Below are positions 46,877 through 55,300 of a DNA stretch of 64,000 nucleotides, piece by piece (within the stretch, counting starts at the first letter, position 1; every line of letters starts with the position of its first letter). Made by a program: the position numbers and the translations under genes. The notes beneath the pieces are model-generated. The model did not search any database. It saw only the letters and a program-made list of their open reading frames with translations, and was not told where the DNA came from. The DNA comes from Oxalobacteraceae bacterium OTU3CINTB1 (lineage in GTDB: Bacteria > Pseudomonadota > Gammaproteobacteria > Burkholderiales > Burkholderiaceae_D), in assembly GCA_024123955.1 (NCBI GenBank), contig CP099652.1, positions 3,968,001-4,032,000 of the forward strand, given 5' to 3'.

Positions 46877-49048
46877 ATGAACGCAGCCCAACCTCCAAAT
46901 CCCATCCGATTTACGCCGCAAGGCCTGATCCCGACGCCGGAACAAACAGCCATCCAGCTGTCGCAGAGCAAAGTGGTGCTGGTCGACGCCAACGCCGGCG
47001 CGGCCAAAACCACCACCCTGGCGATCCGCATCGGCGAGGCGCTGGCCCGCAAGCTTCCTCCCGAACAGATCCTCGCGCTGACCTTCACGCCGGAGGCGCG
47101 CGACGTCATGCGCCAGCGCCTGATCGATGTCGGCGTGCCGCAGGCGCTGGTGGCGCGCCTGGCCGTGATGACGTTCGAGGACTTCGCCGCCTGGCGGCTG
47201 GACACCATCGACGGCGACAACCTGCGCCGCTGCGCCGAGGCGCGCCAGCTGAAGGAATACGCGCTGGCCGCCGTCGACCGGGTCGGCGCGCGCTACGCCG
47301 GCCGGCTGGAGGCGCTGGAACTGAACACCCACAGCATCGCGCTAAGCCAGTTCCTCGATGTCCAACTGGGCTTGAAAGCGACGATGGCGCTGGCCGCCGA
47401 CGTCGACTTCATAGGGTTGGAGGAGATCGCCGAGCTGCTCGGCGTGCCGCTGGCCGACTACCTGACCACGGTGGAATACGAAACGCTGCGGCTGGACGGC
47501 GGCGCCGGCGCGGTGTTCCGCGGCCCGTTCGACGCCACCTACGACCTGGCCTGCAACCTGGACACCGGCGCGCGCCTGGCCGAGCACTTTCCCGACTACC
47601 GGCTGGTGCTGTGCGACGAGCTGCACGATCTGAACGAGGCGGCGTTCCGCATCCTCGACGCCTTGATCGGCCGCCCGCAGTGCTTTTTTGTCGGCGCCGG
47701 CGACAAGGACCAGGTGATTCACGCGAAACTGGGCGCCAGCGAGGAGTACCTGAACCGCCGCTTCGCCGAACGCCATCCCAAGCTGGTGCGCTATCCGCTG
47801 ACCTACAGTTACCGCCACGGCCCGCACCTGGCCTACGCGATGGCCGAATTCAAACACAAGGCGGTCGAATCGAGCCTGCCGGTGCACACCCAGATCCGCC
47901 AGGCGCACTACGCCACGCCGGCCGAATGCGCGCAACAGGCCATCGCCGCGATCCGCCAGTGGAAGGCCGACGGCAACGCCTACGACGGCTGCGCCATCCT
48001 GATCCGCGACCGCCACCAGTCCATGGCGATCGAGAACGCGCTGATCGAGGCCGACATCGACTACCGCACCCCGGCCATGGCAGGCTACCTGCAGCGCGAC
48101 GAGATCCTGTTCTTGCGCGGCATGCTGGCCATCGGATTGAAGGACTTTGCCGCCGTCAAATCGGAACAGGTGCGCGCGGCCATCGTCGACGCCATGACGG
48201 CCTTCAGCGAAATGAAGTTTTCGGCGCGGCGCATGGACAACTTCAAGGCCCAGATCAGCAAGGACCCGGCGCTGCTGGGCGAATTGTTCATGATCGAGGA
48301 CGACCGCCGCGACGGCGAGCAAATCAGCTACCGCGACGTCGCCAGCCAGGCCACCAAGAAGGCCGTGATCGACGCCATCGCCTGGCTGACCGCGCTCGAT
48401 CCGGCCACGCCGGCGGCCGCCGTGCTGACGGAGCTGTGCGAGCGCGTCAAGCTGGTGGCGACCGCGCGCCGCATCTTCGTGCGCCCCTACGAGGCCGGCG
48501 TGGTCAATAAATCGGTGGCCGGCCTGCTGGAATCGGCCGCCGCCTCCGGCCAGAGCCTGCGCGAGTTCTGGACGGCGATGAACGCCCGCGAAGCCTTCAT
48601 CCGCCGCAAGCGCGAACGCAAGGCGGTGTTGATCGAATGCGTGGCCAACGCCAAGGGCAAGGAGTTCGACCACGTGATCCTGCCGTTTTTGCAGGCCGAC
48701 GAATTCCCGCACCCGATGCAGCCCAAGCGCGATGAGGAAAACCTGTTCTACGTCGGCGTCACCCGCGCCCGCGCGCGTCTGACTATGCTGTCGCCGGCCG
48801 ATCCGGCGCTGCGCAGCGGCTTCATCGCCAATATGCGTTTGCAGCAATCGGCCGCCGCCGCCGAGGCCGCCATCGCCCGCAACCAGGCCAAGCCGGCGGA
48901 GGCGCCCGGCCGTCACTATCTGACCGCAACCTTCCACGAAAAGGACGAAGTCAAGGCGCTGGGCGCCCAATTCGACATCGCCCGGCGCGCGTGGTACGTG
49001 GAATCGGGACGCGATATGTCACCATTCTCACGCTGGCTGAAAAAATAA
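46877..49048 (+). CDS. UvrD/Rep-like SF1 helicase with C-terminal DUF5710
   Basis: 723 residues. The Q-motif (IPTPEQTAIQL) is followed by Walker A NAGAAKTTTL (about 40-49), where the Gly before Lys is Ala, then TFTPEARDVMRQR, DEXx box LVLCDELHDLNE, YPLTYSYRHG (motif IV), VANAKGKEFDHVILP (motif V) and VGVTRARARL (motif VI). The last 45 residues (YLTATFHEKDEVKALGAQFD...WYVESGRDMSPFSRWL) are a DUF5710 domain. Close spacing after the LacI gene. Its DNA role (repair, plasmid or phage response) is open. Confidence 0.85.
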   Translation: MNAAQPPNPIRFTPQGLIPTPEQTAIQLSQSKVVLVDANAGAAKTTTLAIRIGEALARKLPPEQILALTFTPEARDVMRQRLIDVGVPQALVARLAVMTFEDFAAWRLDTIDGDNLRRCAEARQLKEYALAAVDRVGARYAGRLEALELNTHSIALSQFLDVQLGLKATMALAADVDFIGLEEIAELLGVPLADYLTTVEYETLRLDGGAGAVFRGPFDATYDLACNLDTGARLAEHFPDYRLVLCDELHDLNEAAFRILDALIGRPQCFFVGAGDKDQVIHAKLGASEEYLNRRFAERHPKLVRYPLTYSYRHGPHLAYAMAEFKHKAVESSLPVHTQIRQAHYATPAECAQQAIAAIRQWKADGNAYDGCAILIRDRHQSMAIENALIEADIDYRTPAMAGYLQRDEILFLRGMLAIGLKDFAAVKSEQVRAAIVDAMTAFSEMKFSARRMDNFKAQISKDPALLGELFMIEDDRRDGEQISYRDVASQATKKAVIDAIAWLTALDPATPAAAVLTELCERVKLVATARRIFVRPYEAGVVNKSVAGLLESAAASGQSLREFWTAMNAREAFIRRKRERKAVLIECVANAKGKEFDHVILPFLQADEFPHPMQPKRDEENLFYVGVTRARARLTMLSPADPALRSGFIANMRLQQSAAAAEAAIARNQAKPAEAPGRHYLTATFHEKDEVKALGAQFDIARRAWYVESGRDMSPFSRWLKK

Positions 49049-49082
49049 TGCAGTGCGCCAATTAATAATAGAGAAATGCTTA

Positions 49083-49088
49083 TATAAT
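49083..49088 (+). promoter_or_regulatory. -10 box (TATAAT) for the OmpA-like lipoprotein
   Basis: A perfect TATAAT sits 74 nt before the ATG at 49162. The -35 region (around 49060) is AT-rich but not clearly TTGACA. Confidence 0.5.
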
Positions 49089-49161
49089 GTCGCTCGCGGC
49101 TGGCTGAACAGCCTCACTACACCAATGTGTCAATAACAAAATACAATTCGGGAGTATTTCC

Positions 49162-49695
49162 ATGAACGCAAAAATCAACACCCTGCTGGCAGCCTGCACC
49201 GTAGCCCTGCTGAGCGCTTGCTCGACCCCTGCTCCAGCCCCGGCACCTGCACCAGCGCCTGCGCCGGCACCAGCGGCGGCACCAGCTCCAGCGGCCGCAC
49301 CAGTTGCCGCTCCAGCCGCTGCCACCCTGCCAGCGTACCTGGACCCAAACAGCTCGATCTACAAAAACCGTAGCGTCTACTTCGACTTCGACAAGTACAC
49401 CGTCAAGCCAGAGTTCGACGCCGTTGTCGCCGACCACGGTAAATTCCTGGCCGCGAACCCGAACGTGTCGATCAAGGTCGAAGGCAACACCGATGACCAG
49501 GGCAGCGCCGAGTACAACCTGGCCCTGGGCCAGAAGCGCGCCCAAGCCGTCATCACCGCCCTGAAAACCCAAGGCGTGCAAGACAGCCAGATGGAAGCCG
49601 TCAGCTTCGGTAAAGAGAAGCCAAAAGCAGCCGGCACCGACGACGCGTCGCGCGCCCAGAACCGCCGCGCCGACCTGGCCTACCCAAGCAAGTAA
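49162..49695 (+). CDS. OmpA/Pal-family peptidoglycan-binding lipoprotein
   Basis: 177 residues: lipobox LLSAC (Cys20), a Pro-Ala-rich tether at about 22-55, and an OmpA-like domain with YFDFDKYTVKPE and VEGNTDDQGSAEYNLALGQKRA, the peptidoglycan (diaminopimelate)-binding signature. It is a stand-alone gene, not in a tol-pal cluster, so it is probably a Pal paralogue anchoring the outer membrane. Its own promoter and strong terminator suggest high expression. Confidence 0.93.
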   Translation: MNAKINTLLAACTVALLSACSTPAPAPAPAPAPAPAPAAAPAPAAAPVAAPAAATLPAYLDPNSSIYKNRSVYFDFDKYTVKPEFDAVVADHGKFLAANPNVSIKVEGNTDDQGSAEYNLALGQKRAQAVITALKTQGVQDSQMEAVSFGKEKPKAAGTDDASRAQNRRADLAYPSK

Positions 49696-49723
49696 TTTGC
49701 TAGCGGTAGCAGTAGCGTGATGA

Positions 49724-49753
49724 AAGCCCGGCTTCGCAGCCGGGCTTTTTTTT
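49724..49753 (+). terminator. Intrinsic terminator of the OmpA-like gene
   Basis: GCCCGGCT (49726-49733), loop TCGC, AGCCGGGC (49738-49745), then eight T (49746-49753). A clear rho-independent terminator 28 nt past the stop. Confidence 0.9.
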
Positions 49754-49845
49754 GCCGCGGGCTCTCCCGAAAGAGAGCTGCGCCGGGGCAACGTGTTAGT
49801 TATGCTGGAAGTTTCCATTCAACTTCAAATCACTGAAGGACTTCC

Positions 49846-51285
49846 ATGAAAAACCTTACCACGGCCGCCGGCGCGCCGGTCGTCGACAACCAGAACACCC
49901 AGACCGCCGGCCCGCACGGCCCGGTGCTGCTGCAGGATGTCTGGCACCTTGAAAAGCTGGCCCACTTCGCGCGCGAAGTGATCCCGGAGCGCCGCATGCA
50001 CGCCAAAGGCTCGGGCGCCTTCGGCACCTTCACCGTCACGCACGACATCAGCCAGTACACGCGCGCGGCGCTGTTCTCCGAGATCGGCAAGAAGACCGAG
50101 ATCTTCATGCGCTTTTCCACCGTCGCCGGCGAGCGTGGCGCGGCCGACGCCGAACGCGATATCCGCGGCTTCGCCGTCAAGTTCTACACCGAGCAAGGCA
50201 ACTGGGACGTGGTCGGCAACAACACCCCGGTGTTCTTCTTCCGCGACCCGCTCAAGTTCCCGGACCTGAACCATGTCGTCAAGCGCGACCCCAAGACCAA
50301 CTTGCGCAGCGCCGAGAACAACTGGGACTTCTGGACCCTGCTGCCGGAAGCCCTGCACCAGATCACCATCGTCATGAGCGATCGCGGCATCCCGAAGGGC
50401 TACCGCCACATGCACGGTTTCGGCAGCCACACCTTCAGCTTCATCAGCCCGACCAATGAGCGCTTCTGGGTCAAGTTCCACTTCGTCTGCCAGCAGGGCA
50501 TCGCCAATTTCAGCGACGCCGAGGCGGCCGCCGTCGTCGCCAACGACCGTGAAAGCTCGCAGCGCGACCTGTTCGACGCCATCGAAAACGGCGACTTCCC
50601 GCGCTGGAAGCTGGCGGTGCAGATCATGCCGGAGAACGAGGCGTCCAAGGTGCCGTACAACCCGTTCGACCTGACCAAGATCTGGCCGCACAAGGACTAC
50701 CCGCTGATCGACGTCGGCATCCTCGAATTGAACCGCAACGCCGAGAACTACTTCGCGGACGTCGAGCAGTCGGCCTTCTCGCCGGCCAACGTGGTCCCCG
50801 GCGTCAGCTTCTCGCCGGATAAGATGCTGCAATCGCGCCTGTTCTCGTATGGCGACGCGGCCCGCTACCGCCTGGGCGTCAATCACCACGCGATTCCCGT
50901 GAACGCGCCGAAATGCCCGTTCCACAGCTACCACCGCGACGGCGCCATGCGCACCGACGGCAACCACGGCGCCGGCACCTCGTATGAACCGAACAGCCGT
51001 GGCGAATGGGTGCAGCAACCGCAATTCGCCGAGCCGCCGCTGTCGCTCGAAGGCGCGGCCGCGCACTGGGACCACCGGGTCGACACCGACTACTACTCGC
51101 AGCCCGGCAACCTGTTCCGGTTGCTGACGGACGAAAAGAAGCAGCTGCTGTTCGAGAACACGGGGCGCGCCATCCATGGCGTATCGAAGCCGGTGCAGGA
51201 ACGTCACATCTTCAACTGTACCCAGGCCGATCCAGCCTACGGCGCGGGCGTGGCGGCGGCGATAGCCGCGCTGGAAGCAAAGTAA
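49846..51285 (+). CDS. katA: Monofunctional haem catalase (small-subunit)
   Basis: A 479-residue catalase that disproportionates hydrogen peroxide. His52 ([12 protein letters not shown]), Asn125 ([12 protein letters not shown]) and the haem-ligand Tyr near 335 ([14 protein letters not shown]) are all present. There is no signal peptide, so it is cytosolic. Length fits the clade 3 (KatA-like) group. It has its own intrinsic terminator. No oxyR lies next to it. Confidence 0.95.
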   Translation: MKNLTTAAGAPVVDNQNTQTAGPHGPVLLQDVWHLEKLAHFAREVIPERRMHAKGSGAFGTFTVTHDISQYTRAALFSEIGKKTEIFMRFSTVAGERGAADAERDIRGFAVKFYTEQGNWDVVGNNTPVFFFRDPLKFPDLNHVVKRDPKTNLRSAENNWDFWTLLPEALHQITIVMSDRGIPKGYRHMHGFGSHTFSFISPTNERFWVKFHFVCQQGIANFSDAEAAAVVANDRESSQRDLFDAIENGDFPRWKLAVQIMPENEASKVPYNPFDLTKIWPHKDYPLIDVGILELNRNAENYFADVEQSAFSPANVVPGVSFSPDKMLQSRLFSYGDAARYRLGVNHHAIPVNAPKCPFHSYHRDGAMRTDGNHGAGTSYEPNSRGEWVQQPQFAEPPLSLEGAAAHWDHRVDTDYYSQPGNLFRLLTDEKKQLLFENTGRAIHGVSKPVQERHIFNCTQADPAYGAGVAAAIAALEAK

Positions 51286-51288
51286 ATA

Positions 51289-51330
51289 AAAACCGCAGGG
51301 CGGAGAAGATTCCGGCCTGCGGCTTTTTAT
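51289..51330 (+). terminator. Intrinsic terminator of the catalase gene
   Basis: CCGCAGG (51293-51299) pairs with CCTGCGG (51316-51322), followed by five T (51324-51328). Confidence 0.75.
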
Positions 51331-51361
51331 CGCGAGATGCGGCGCTTAAGCGGCTATAGGA

Positions 51362-52810
51362 CTACGCGGTAACCGTCACGCCAGCGCGCATCAACAGTTG
51401 TTCGCAACGTTTGGACAGATGTTGAACCTGGAGCGTCTTGCCGGCTTTGGCATAGCGTTCGCTCAGGGTCGATACCGCGACCACCGCCGAATGGTCGGCC
51501 AATCGAAGATACCGGCAATCGAGCACCACCTGTTGCGGATCGCCCTGCGGATCGAACAAATCGTTGAAGTGGGCGATGGACGCGAAAAACAGCGTGCCGT
51601 GCGGGGTATAGTTTTTGACGCCGTCGGCGCCCTGCGTCACGTCGGCACGGATTTCGCGGGCGTGGCGCCAGGCGAAACTGAGCGCCGCGATGACGATCCC
51701 GCACAGCACCGCCACCGCCAGGTCGGTCGCCACGGTGATGCAGGTGACGACCACGATGAGCAGCGCGTCATGCCTGGGCACCTTGCCCAGCACCCGCAGC
51801 GAACCCCAGGCGAAGGTCTGCTGCGCCACCACGAACATCACGCCGACCAGCGCGGCCAGCGGAATGCGTTCGATCAGCGGCGACAGAAACAGTATAAACA
51901 GTAAAATCATGATGCCGCTGACGGCGCCGGAAACCCGCGTGCGGCCGCCGGAACTCAGGTTGATCATGGTCTGGCCGATCATCGCGCAGCCGCCCATGCC
52001 GCCGAACAGGCCCGATGTCACGTTGGCGGCGCCGAGGGCGACACATTCGCGGTTCGGCAAGCCGCGCGTTTCGGTGATTTCGTCGGTCAGATTGAAGGTG
52101 AGAAGCGTCTCGAGAAGGCCTACCACCGCCATCAGCAGCGCGTACGGCAGCACGATCCGCACGGTCTCCATCGTCATCGGCACTTCGGGAATGTGGAACA
52201 CCGGCAGGCCGCCGGCGATTTGCGCCATGTCGCCCAGGGTGCGGGCCGGCAGATGCAGCCCTTCGGACAACAGGCCGACCCCGACGATCGCAACCAGCGC
52301 CGGCGGCACGGCCCTGGTCAAACGGGGAAGCAAATAGCCGATCGACATCGTCAACGCCACAAGCGCGCACATCCAGACTAGCGAAGCGCCCTGCAACCAA
52401 CGGCCGTCGGCCCGGAAGTGCTGCAGCTGCGACCAGGCGATGACGATGGCCAGGCCGTTGACGAAGCCGAGCATCACCGGATGGGGCACCATGCTGACCA
52501 GTTTGCCCATCCGGAGCACGCCAAACAACAGCATGATGAGACCGCTCAACACCACAGTCGCCAAAAAATATTGCAAGCCGTGCTGCGCCACCAGGGCGAC
52601 GATGACCACGGCCATCGAGCCGGCGGCGCCGGAAATCATGCCGGGACGCCCACCGAAGATGGCTGTCAACGTACATATAAAAAATGCGCCATACAGGCCG
52701 GTCAGCGGATTGAGGTGCGCAACCAGCGCGAAAGCGATGCACTCGGGAACTAAAGCAAAGGACGTGGTCAGGCCGGCTAATGCATTTTTGGAAAGATTGG
52801 ATGACCACAT
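51362..52810 (-). CDS. SulP-family anion transporter with STAS domain
   Basis: 482 residues: about 11-14 membrane helices (GLTTSFALVPECIAFALV start; GLFGGMGGCAMIGQTMIN signature) and a C-terminal STAS domain (about 385-480). SulP proteins carry sulfate, bicarbonate or dicarboxylates; the lack of sulfur-assimilation or carbonic anhydrase genes nearby prevents choosing. Start ATG 52810 has a poor ribosome site. Upstream 204 bases hold no gene. Confidence 0.9.
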   Translation of the reverse strand: MWSSNLSKNALAGLTTSFALVPECIAFALVAHLNPLTGLYGAFFICTLTAIFGGRPGMISGAAGSMAVVIVALVAQHGLQYFLATVVLSGLIMLLFGVLRMGKLVSMVPHPVMLGFVNGLAIVIAWSQLQHFRADGRWLQGASLVWMCALVALTMSIGYLLPRLTRAVPPALVAIVGVGLLSEGLHLPARTLGDMAQIAGGLPVFHIPEVPMTMETVRIVLPYALLMAVVGLLETLLTFNLTDEITETRGLPNRECVALGAANVTSGLFGGMGGCAMIGQTMINLSSGGRTRVSGAVSGIMILLFILFLSPLIERIPLAALVGVMFVVAQQTFAWGSLRVLGKVPRHDALLIVVVTCITVATDLAVAVLCGIVIAALSFAWRHAREIRADVTQGADGVKNYTPHGTLFFASIAHFNDLFDPQGDPQQVVLDCRYLRLADHSAVVAVSTLSERYAKAGKTLQVQHLSKRCEQLLMRAGVTVTA

Positions 52811-53014
52811 AGGAGAGAAAGAGAGGTGAAAACACGCCCACGCAGTGCGGCAAAGCCGCCGTCAGCGAGGTAAAAACGCAACAGTCCGCGTATTTTACAC
52901 GGCCGCGTTTGTTTTCTCATCGGTATGGGTGAACTGGCGCACATTCAAAAAGCGGCGAGCGCGGCAAAATACCCTTGCGAACTTCTTAACCACTTTCCCG
53001 CAAGACATATCGCC

Positions 53015-53242
53015 ATGACTACTCTGATATCCGCTACCCGCGCCCTGAACCGCCAGAAAATTGCCGTGGAACGGACGCTGTACGCGCGTTCGGCCGAGGA
53101 ATCGCAATTGGCCGCGCGTTGGGCCAGCGCCTGGCATAAGTTGGTGCAGCGCAAGTTGGATAATATGGCTGCCCGTCCTGCTTCGCGGGTGGACTTCAGC
53201 GGCTTTATCGTGACGCCGCCAGCCTCCCGCGTTCTGCACTAA
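53015..53242 (+). CDS. Small basic hypothetical protein
   Basis: 75 residues from ATG 53015 (MTTLISATRALNRQKIAVER). It is Ala/Arg-rich with one amphipathic helix (ESQLAARWASAWHKLVQRKL) and no membrane segment. No family is recognised. An upstream ATG at 52925 would add 30 residues but lacks a ribosome site. Confidence 0.5.
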   Translation: MTTLISATRALNRQKIAVERTLYARSAEESQLAARWASAWHKLVQRKLDNMAARPASRVDFSGFIVTPPASRVLH

Positions 53243-53251
53243 TCCCCTCTT

Positions 53252-54025
53252 TTACGCCGCGCGCTGTTCGACCATCGCCGCCTTGTTGCGGCTGGCTTGG
53301 TAGCAGCTGCCCGCGCGGCGTTCCATTCCCGCACGATCCAGCACCGTCACGCAACCGCGGCGATACATGATCAAACCTTCTTCCGCCAGCTTGCCAGCCG
53401 CGCCGGTCACGCTCTCGCGGCGCACGCCCAGCATGTTGGCGATCATTTCCTGGGTGACCTTCAATTCGCTGGTCATGGAGCGGTCCAGACGTTCCAGCAA
53501 CCAGCGGCACAGTTTCTGCTCGATGCTGGTGTGACGGCTGCCGGCCACGCTCTGCGCCAGTTGGGCGAACATCGCGCTGGTGTAACGCATCAACTGCTGG
53601 GCCAATGGGCCGCCGGCGTAGAACGCTTCCCGCAGCACTTCGGTGCGCAGGCGATAGCCGTAGCCATCGGCCTCGACGACCGCCGAGTAGCTGGCGCGCT
53701 CGGTTGGATAGAGGGCAACGCCTACCACGCCTTCGCGTCCGACGACGGCGATCTCGGTGGTCGCGCCGTCTTCCATCACATACTGCAGCGAAACTATCGC
53801 ATTGGTCGGGAAATAGGTGTACTCGACCTTGTCGCCATAGTCGAACAAATGCTTACCGGCCGGCAACGCCACCAACTCCAGATCGCTGAACAAGGCCAGC
53901 AGATCGTCACGCGACAAGGCGCGCAGCAAATCGTTCTGCTGCGCGCCAATCAAGCTGATTGGTTGCGCGGCAGCGCCGACGTTGATCGAGCGAGTTGCGG
54001 AGGTGGTGGTATCGAAAGCGTTCAT
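53252..54025 (-). CDS. Crp/Fnr-family transcriptional regulator
   Basis: 257 residues: cNMP-binding-like domain (about 45-160; no Fnr-type cysteine cluster) and a winged helix with KVTQEMIANMLGVRRESVTG as the recognition region. The Arg/Ser residues that bind cAMP in CRP are not clear, so the ligand is unknown. In related genomes such regulators often respond to nutrient or redox state. A palindrome upstream may be an autoregulatory site. Stop-to-stop distance to the small plus-strand gene is 9 bp. Confidence 0.88.
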   Translation of the reverse strand: MNAFDTTTSATRSINVGAAAQPISLIGAQQNDLLRALSRDDLLALFSDLELVALPAGKHLFDYGDKVEYTYFPTNAIVSLQYVMEDGATTEIAVVGREGVVGVALYPTERASYSAVVEADGYGYRLRTEVLREAFYAGGPLAQQLMRYTSAMFAQLAQSVAGSRHTSIEQKLCRWLLERLDRSMTSELKVTQEMIANMLGVRRESVTGAAGKLAEEGLIMYRRGCVTVLDRAGMERRAGSCYQASRNKAAMVEQRAA

Positions 54026-54139
54026 GGTTTATGCCCCTGGAAATCGTGTTGATCCTTCGAATAATGTCGTGTGGATCGCGGTGGCCTCTTTGTGCTGCAC
54101 CGTTGATGACACTATATCCAGCGGGCTAACTCTGCGGTA

Positions 54140-54160
54140 TAGGACCACCTTGTAGTCCTA
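54140..54160. promoter_or_regulatory. TAGGAC-N9-GTCCTA palindrome upstream of crp-like gene
   Basis: Perfect 6-bp arms at 54140-54145 and 54155-54160, about 115 bp before the Crp/Fnr-like start. On the minus strand a TTGCAA lies just upstream, so it may overlap a promoter. Candidate autoregulatory operator. The rest of 54026-54271 shows no gene. Confidence 0.35.
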
Positions 54161-54271
54161 TGTAGGCTGTGAACATTGCAAAATGTCATCTTTGTCCTAC
54201 GCAAAGCGGTTCAGCGCACATCCGGGTCAAAAAAAAGGATGTGCAATTGCCCGACTTGCTTTAGCAGACCA

Positions 54272-54301
54272 CTCCGGGGTCAGGTCCACTTTTTCTACAC
54301 G
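54272..54301. repeat. Left 30-bp inverted repeat of RAYT unit
   Basis: Exact reverse complement of 55266-55295, containing CTCCGGGGTCAGGTCC at its outer end. Confidence 0.85.
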
Positions 54302-54402
54302 GTCTCAGCGCTACCGCCCGTTTCATCGCCAGTACGACAAAAAACCCACTGCCAACTGATCCTTCACAAACCCGTCGGCGCATCCCCAGCTATCGTCGAA
54401 AT

Positions 54403-55272
54403 ATGACCCGTCCGTTGAGAATCGAATTTCCTGGCGCGCTTTACCACATCACTTCTCGGGGTGATCGTAAGGTGGACATTTACTTGGACGACACGGACCG
54501 AGCAGTGTGGATTCAAACCTTGGCCGAGGTCTGTGCGAAGTCGAACTATATGGTGCACGCGTTTTGCCAGATGACCAATCACTACCATTTGCTACTGGAA
54601 ACAGTCGATGGCAATCTATCGCAAGGCATGCGGCAGTTGAACGGCATTTACTCGCAATATTTCAATCGTCGTCATGACTTGGTCGGCCATGTGTTTCAGG
54701 GACGATATAAAGCGATTCTGGTTCAAAAGGAAAGCTATCTGCTGGAGCTAGCGCGATATATCGTTCTCAACCCGGTACGCGCGAAGCTGGTAGCAGATGC
54801 CTTGGACTGGCCTTGGAGTAGCTTCGCTTTAACCTTGGGTACCGCATCTCCGCCCACATGGTTAGACACGGACTTTACCTTGAAGAAATTCGGCGACAAT
54901 CCCATCGACGCCACCAAGGCATATCGACAATTTGTCATGGACGGCGCCGGCGTAACAAGTCCGTTGTCGCGTGCCCGAAGTCAGCTGCTGCTGGGCGACG
55001 ACGATTTTGTCGAGCGAATTCAGGAAATCAATCCCGCAAAAGCAATGAACGATATCGCGCGCTGCCAGCGTGGAACGCAGGCATTGCCGCTGCATGCATA
55101 TCAACATCAGTACGCGGAGCGCGACGAAGCCATCGCTCGCGCGTACGCCACGAATGCCTATTCGTTCAAAGAAATAGCGCATCACTTCAATATCTCACCT
55201 ACAACGGTGAGCCGCGCCGTCAAAAGCTGGAACGAGCGCCGGCCAGACGGCAATACAGCCGAGGTCGTGTAG
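54403..55272 (+). CDS. REP-associated tyrosine transposase (RAYT, Y1 HUH type)
   Basis: 289 residues. It begins MTRPLRIEFPGALYHITSRG, typical of TnpA_REP proteins. The HUH motif is His60-Tyr-His62 (MTNHYHLLLE); a catalytic Tyr is expected in SYLLELARYIVLNPVRAK (Tyr112 or Tyr119). The C-terminal HTH-like segment AYSFKEIAHHFNISPTTVSR is found in this group. RAYTs nick and move REP sequences, usually as single-copy domesticated genes. It is less GC-rich than the flanking genes. Confidence 0.92.
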   Translation: MTRPLRIEFPGALYHITSRGDRKVDIYLDDTDRAVWIQTLAEVCAKSNYMVHAFCQMTNHYHLLLETVDGNLSQGMRQLNGIYSQYFNRRHDLVGHVFQGRYKAILVQKESYLLELARYIVLNPVRAKLVADALDWPWSSFALTLGTASPPTWLDTDFTLKKFGDNPIDATKAYRQFVMDGAGVTSPLSRARSQLLLGDDDFVERIQEINPAKAMNDIARCQRGTQALPLHAYQHQYAERDEAIARAYATNAYSFKEIAHHFNISPTTVSRAVKSWNERRPDGNTAEVV

Positions 55273-55295
55273 AAAAAGTGGACCTGACCCCGGAG
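55266..55295. repeat. Right 30-bp inverted repeat of RAYT unit
   Basis: Exact reverse complement of 54272-54301. It overlaps the transposase stop codon and ends 5 nt from the stop of the minus-strand TonB receptor gene. Confidence 0.85.
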
Positions 55296-55300
55296 CTGCG

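Larger units (their letters stand above)
54272..55295 (+). mobile_element. RAYT unit bounded by perfect 30-bp inverted repeats
   Basis: A 1,024-bp segment. The left repeat (54272-54301) and right repeat (55266-55295) are perfect reverse complements over 30 bp; each carries GGGGTCAGGTCC. The transposase gene (54403-55272) is the only coding content and its TAG stop lies inside the right repeat. No target-site duplication is evident. IS200/Y1-type transposases normally lack terminal inverted repeats, so the repeats fit flanking REP units. Confidence 0.75.

Noticed and set aside
49222..49320. Tandem repeat of Pro-Ala codons
   Set aside because: This is the normal flexible linker of a lipoprotein, not a separate repeat element.
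54176..54406. 76-residue frame before the RAYT
   Set aside because: Runs through the left inverted repeat and has no protein-like content.
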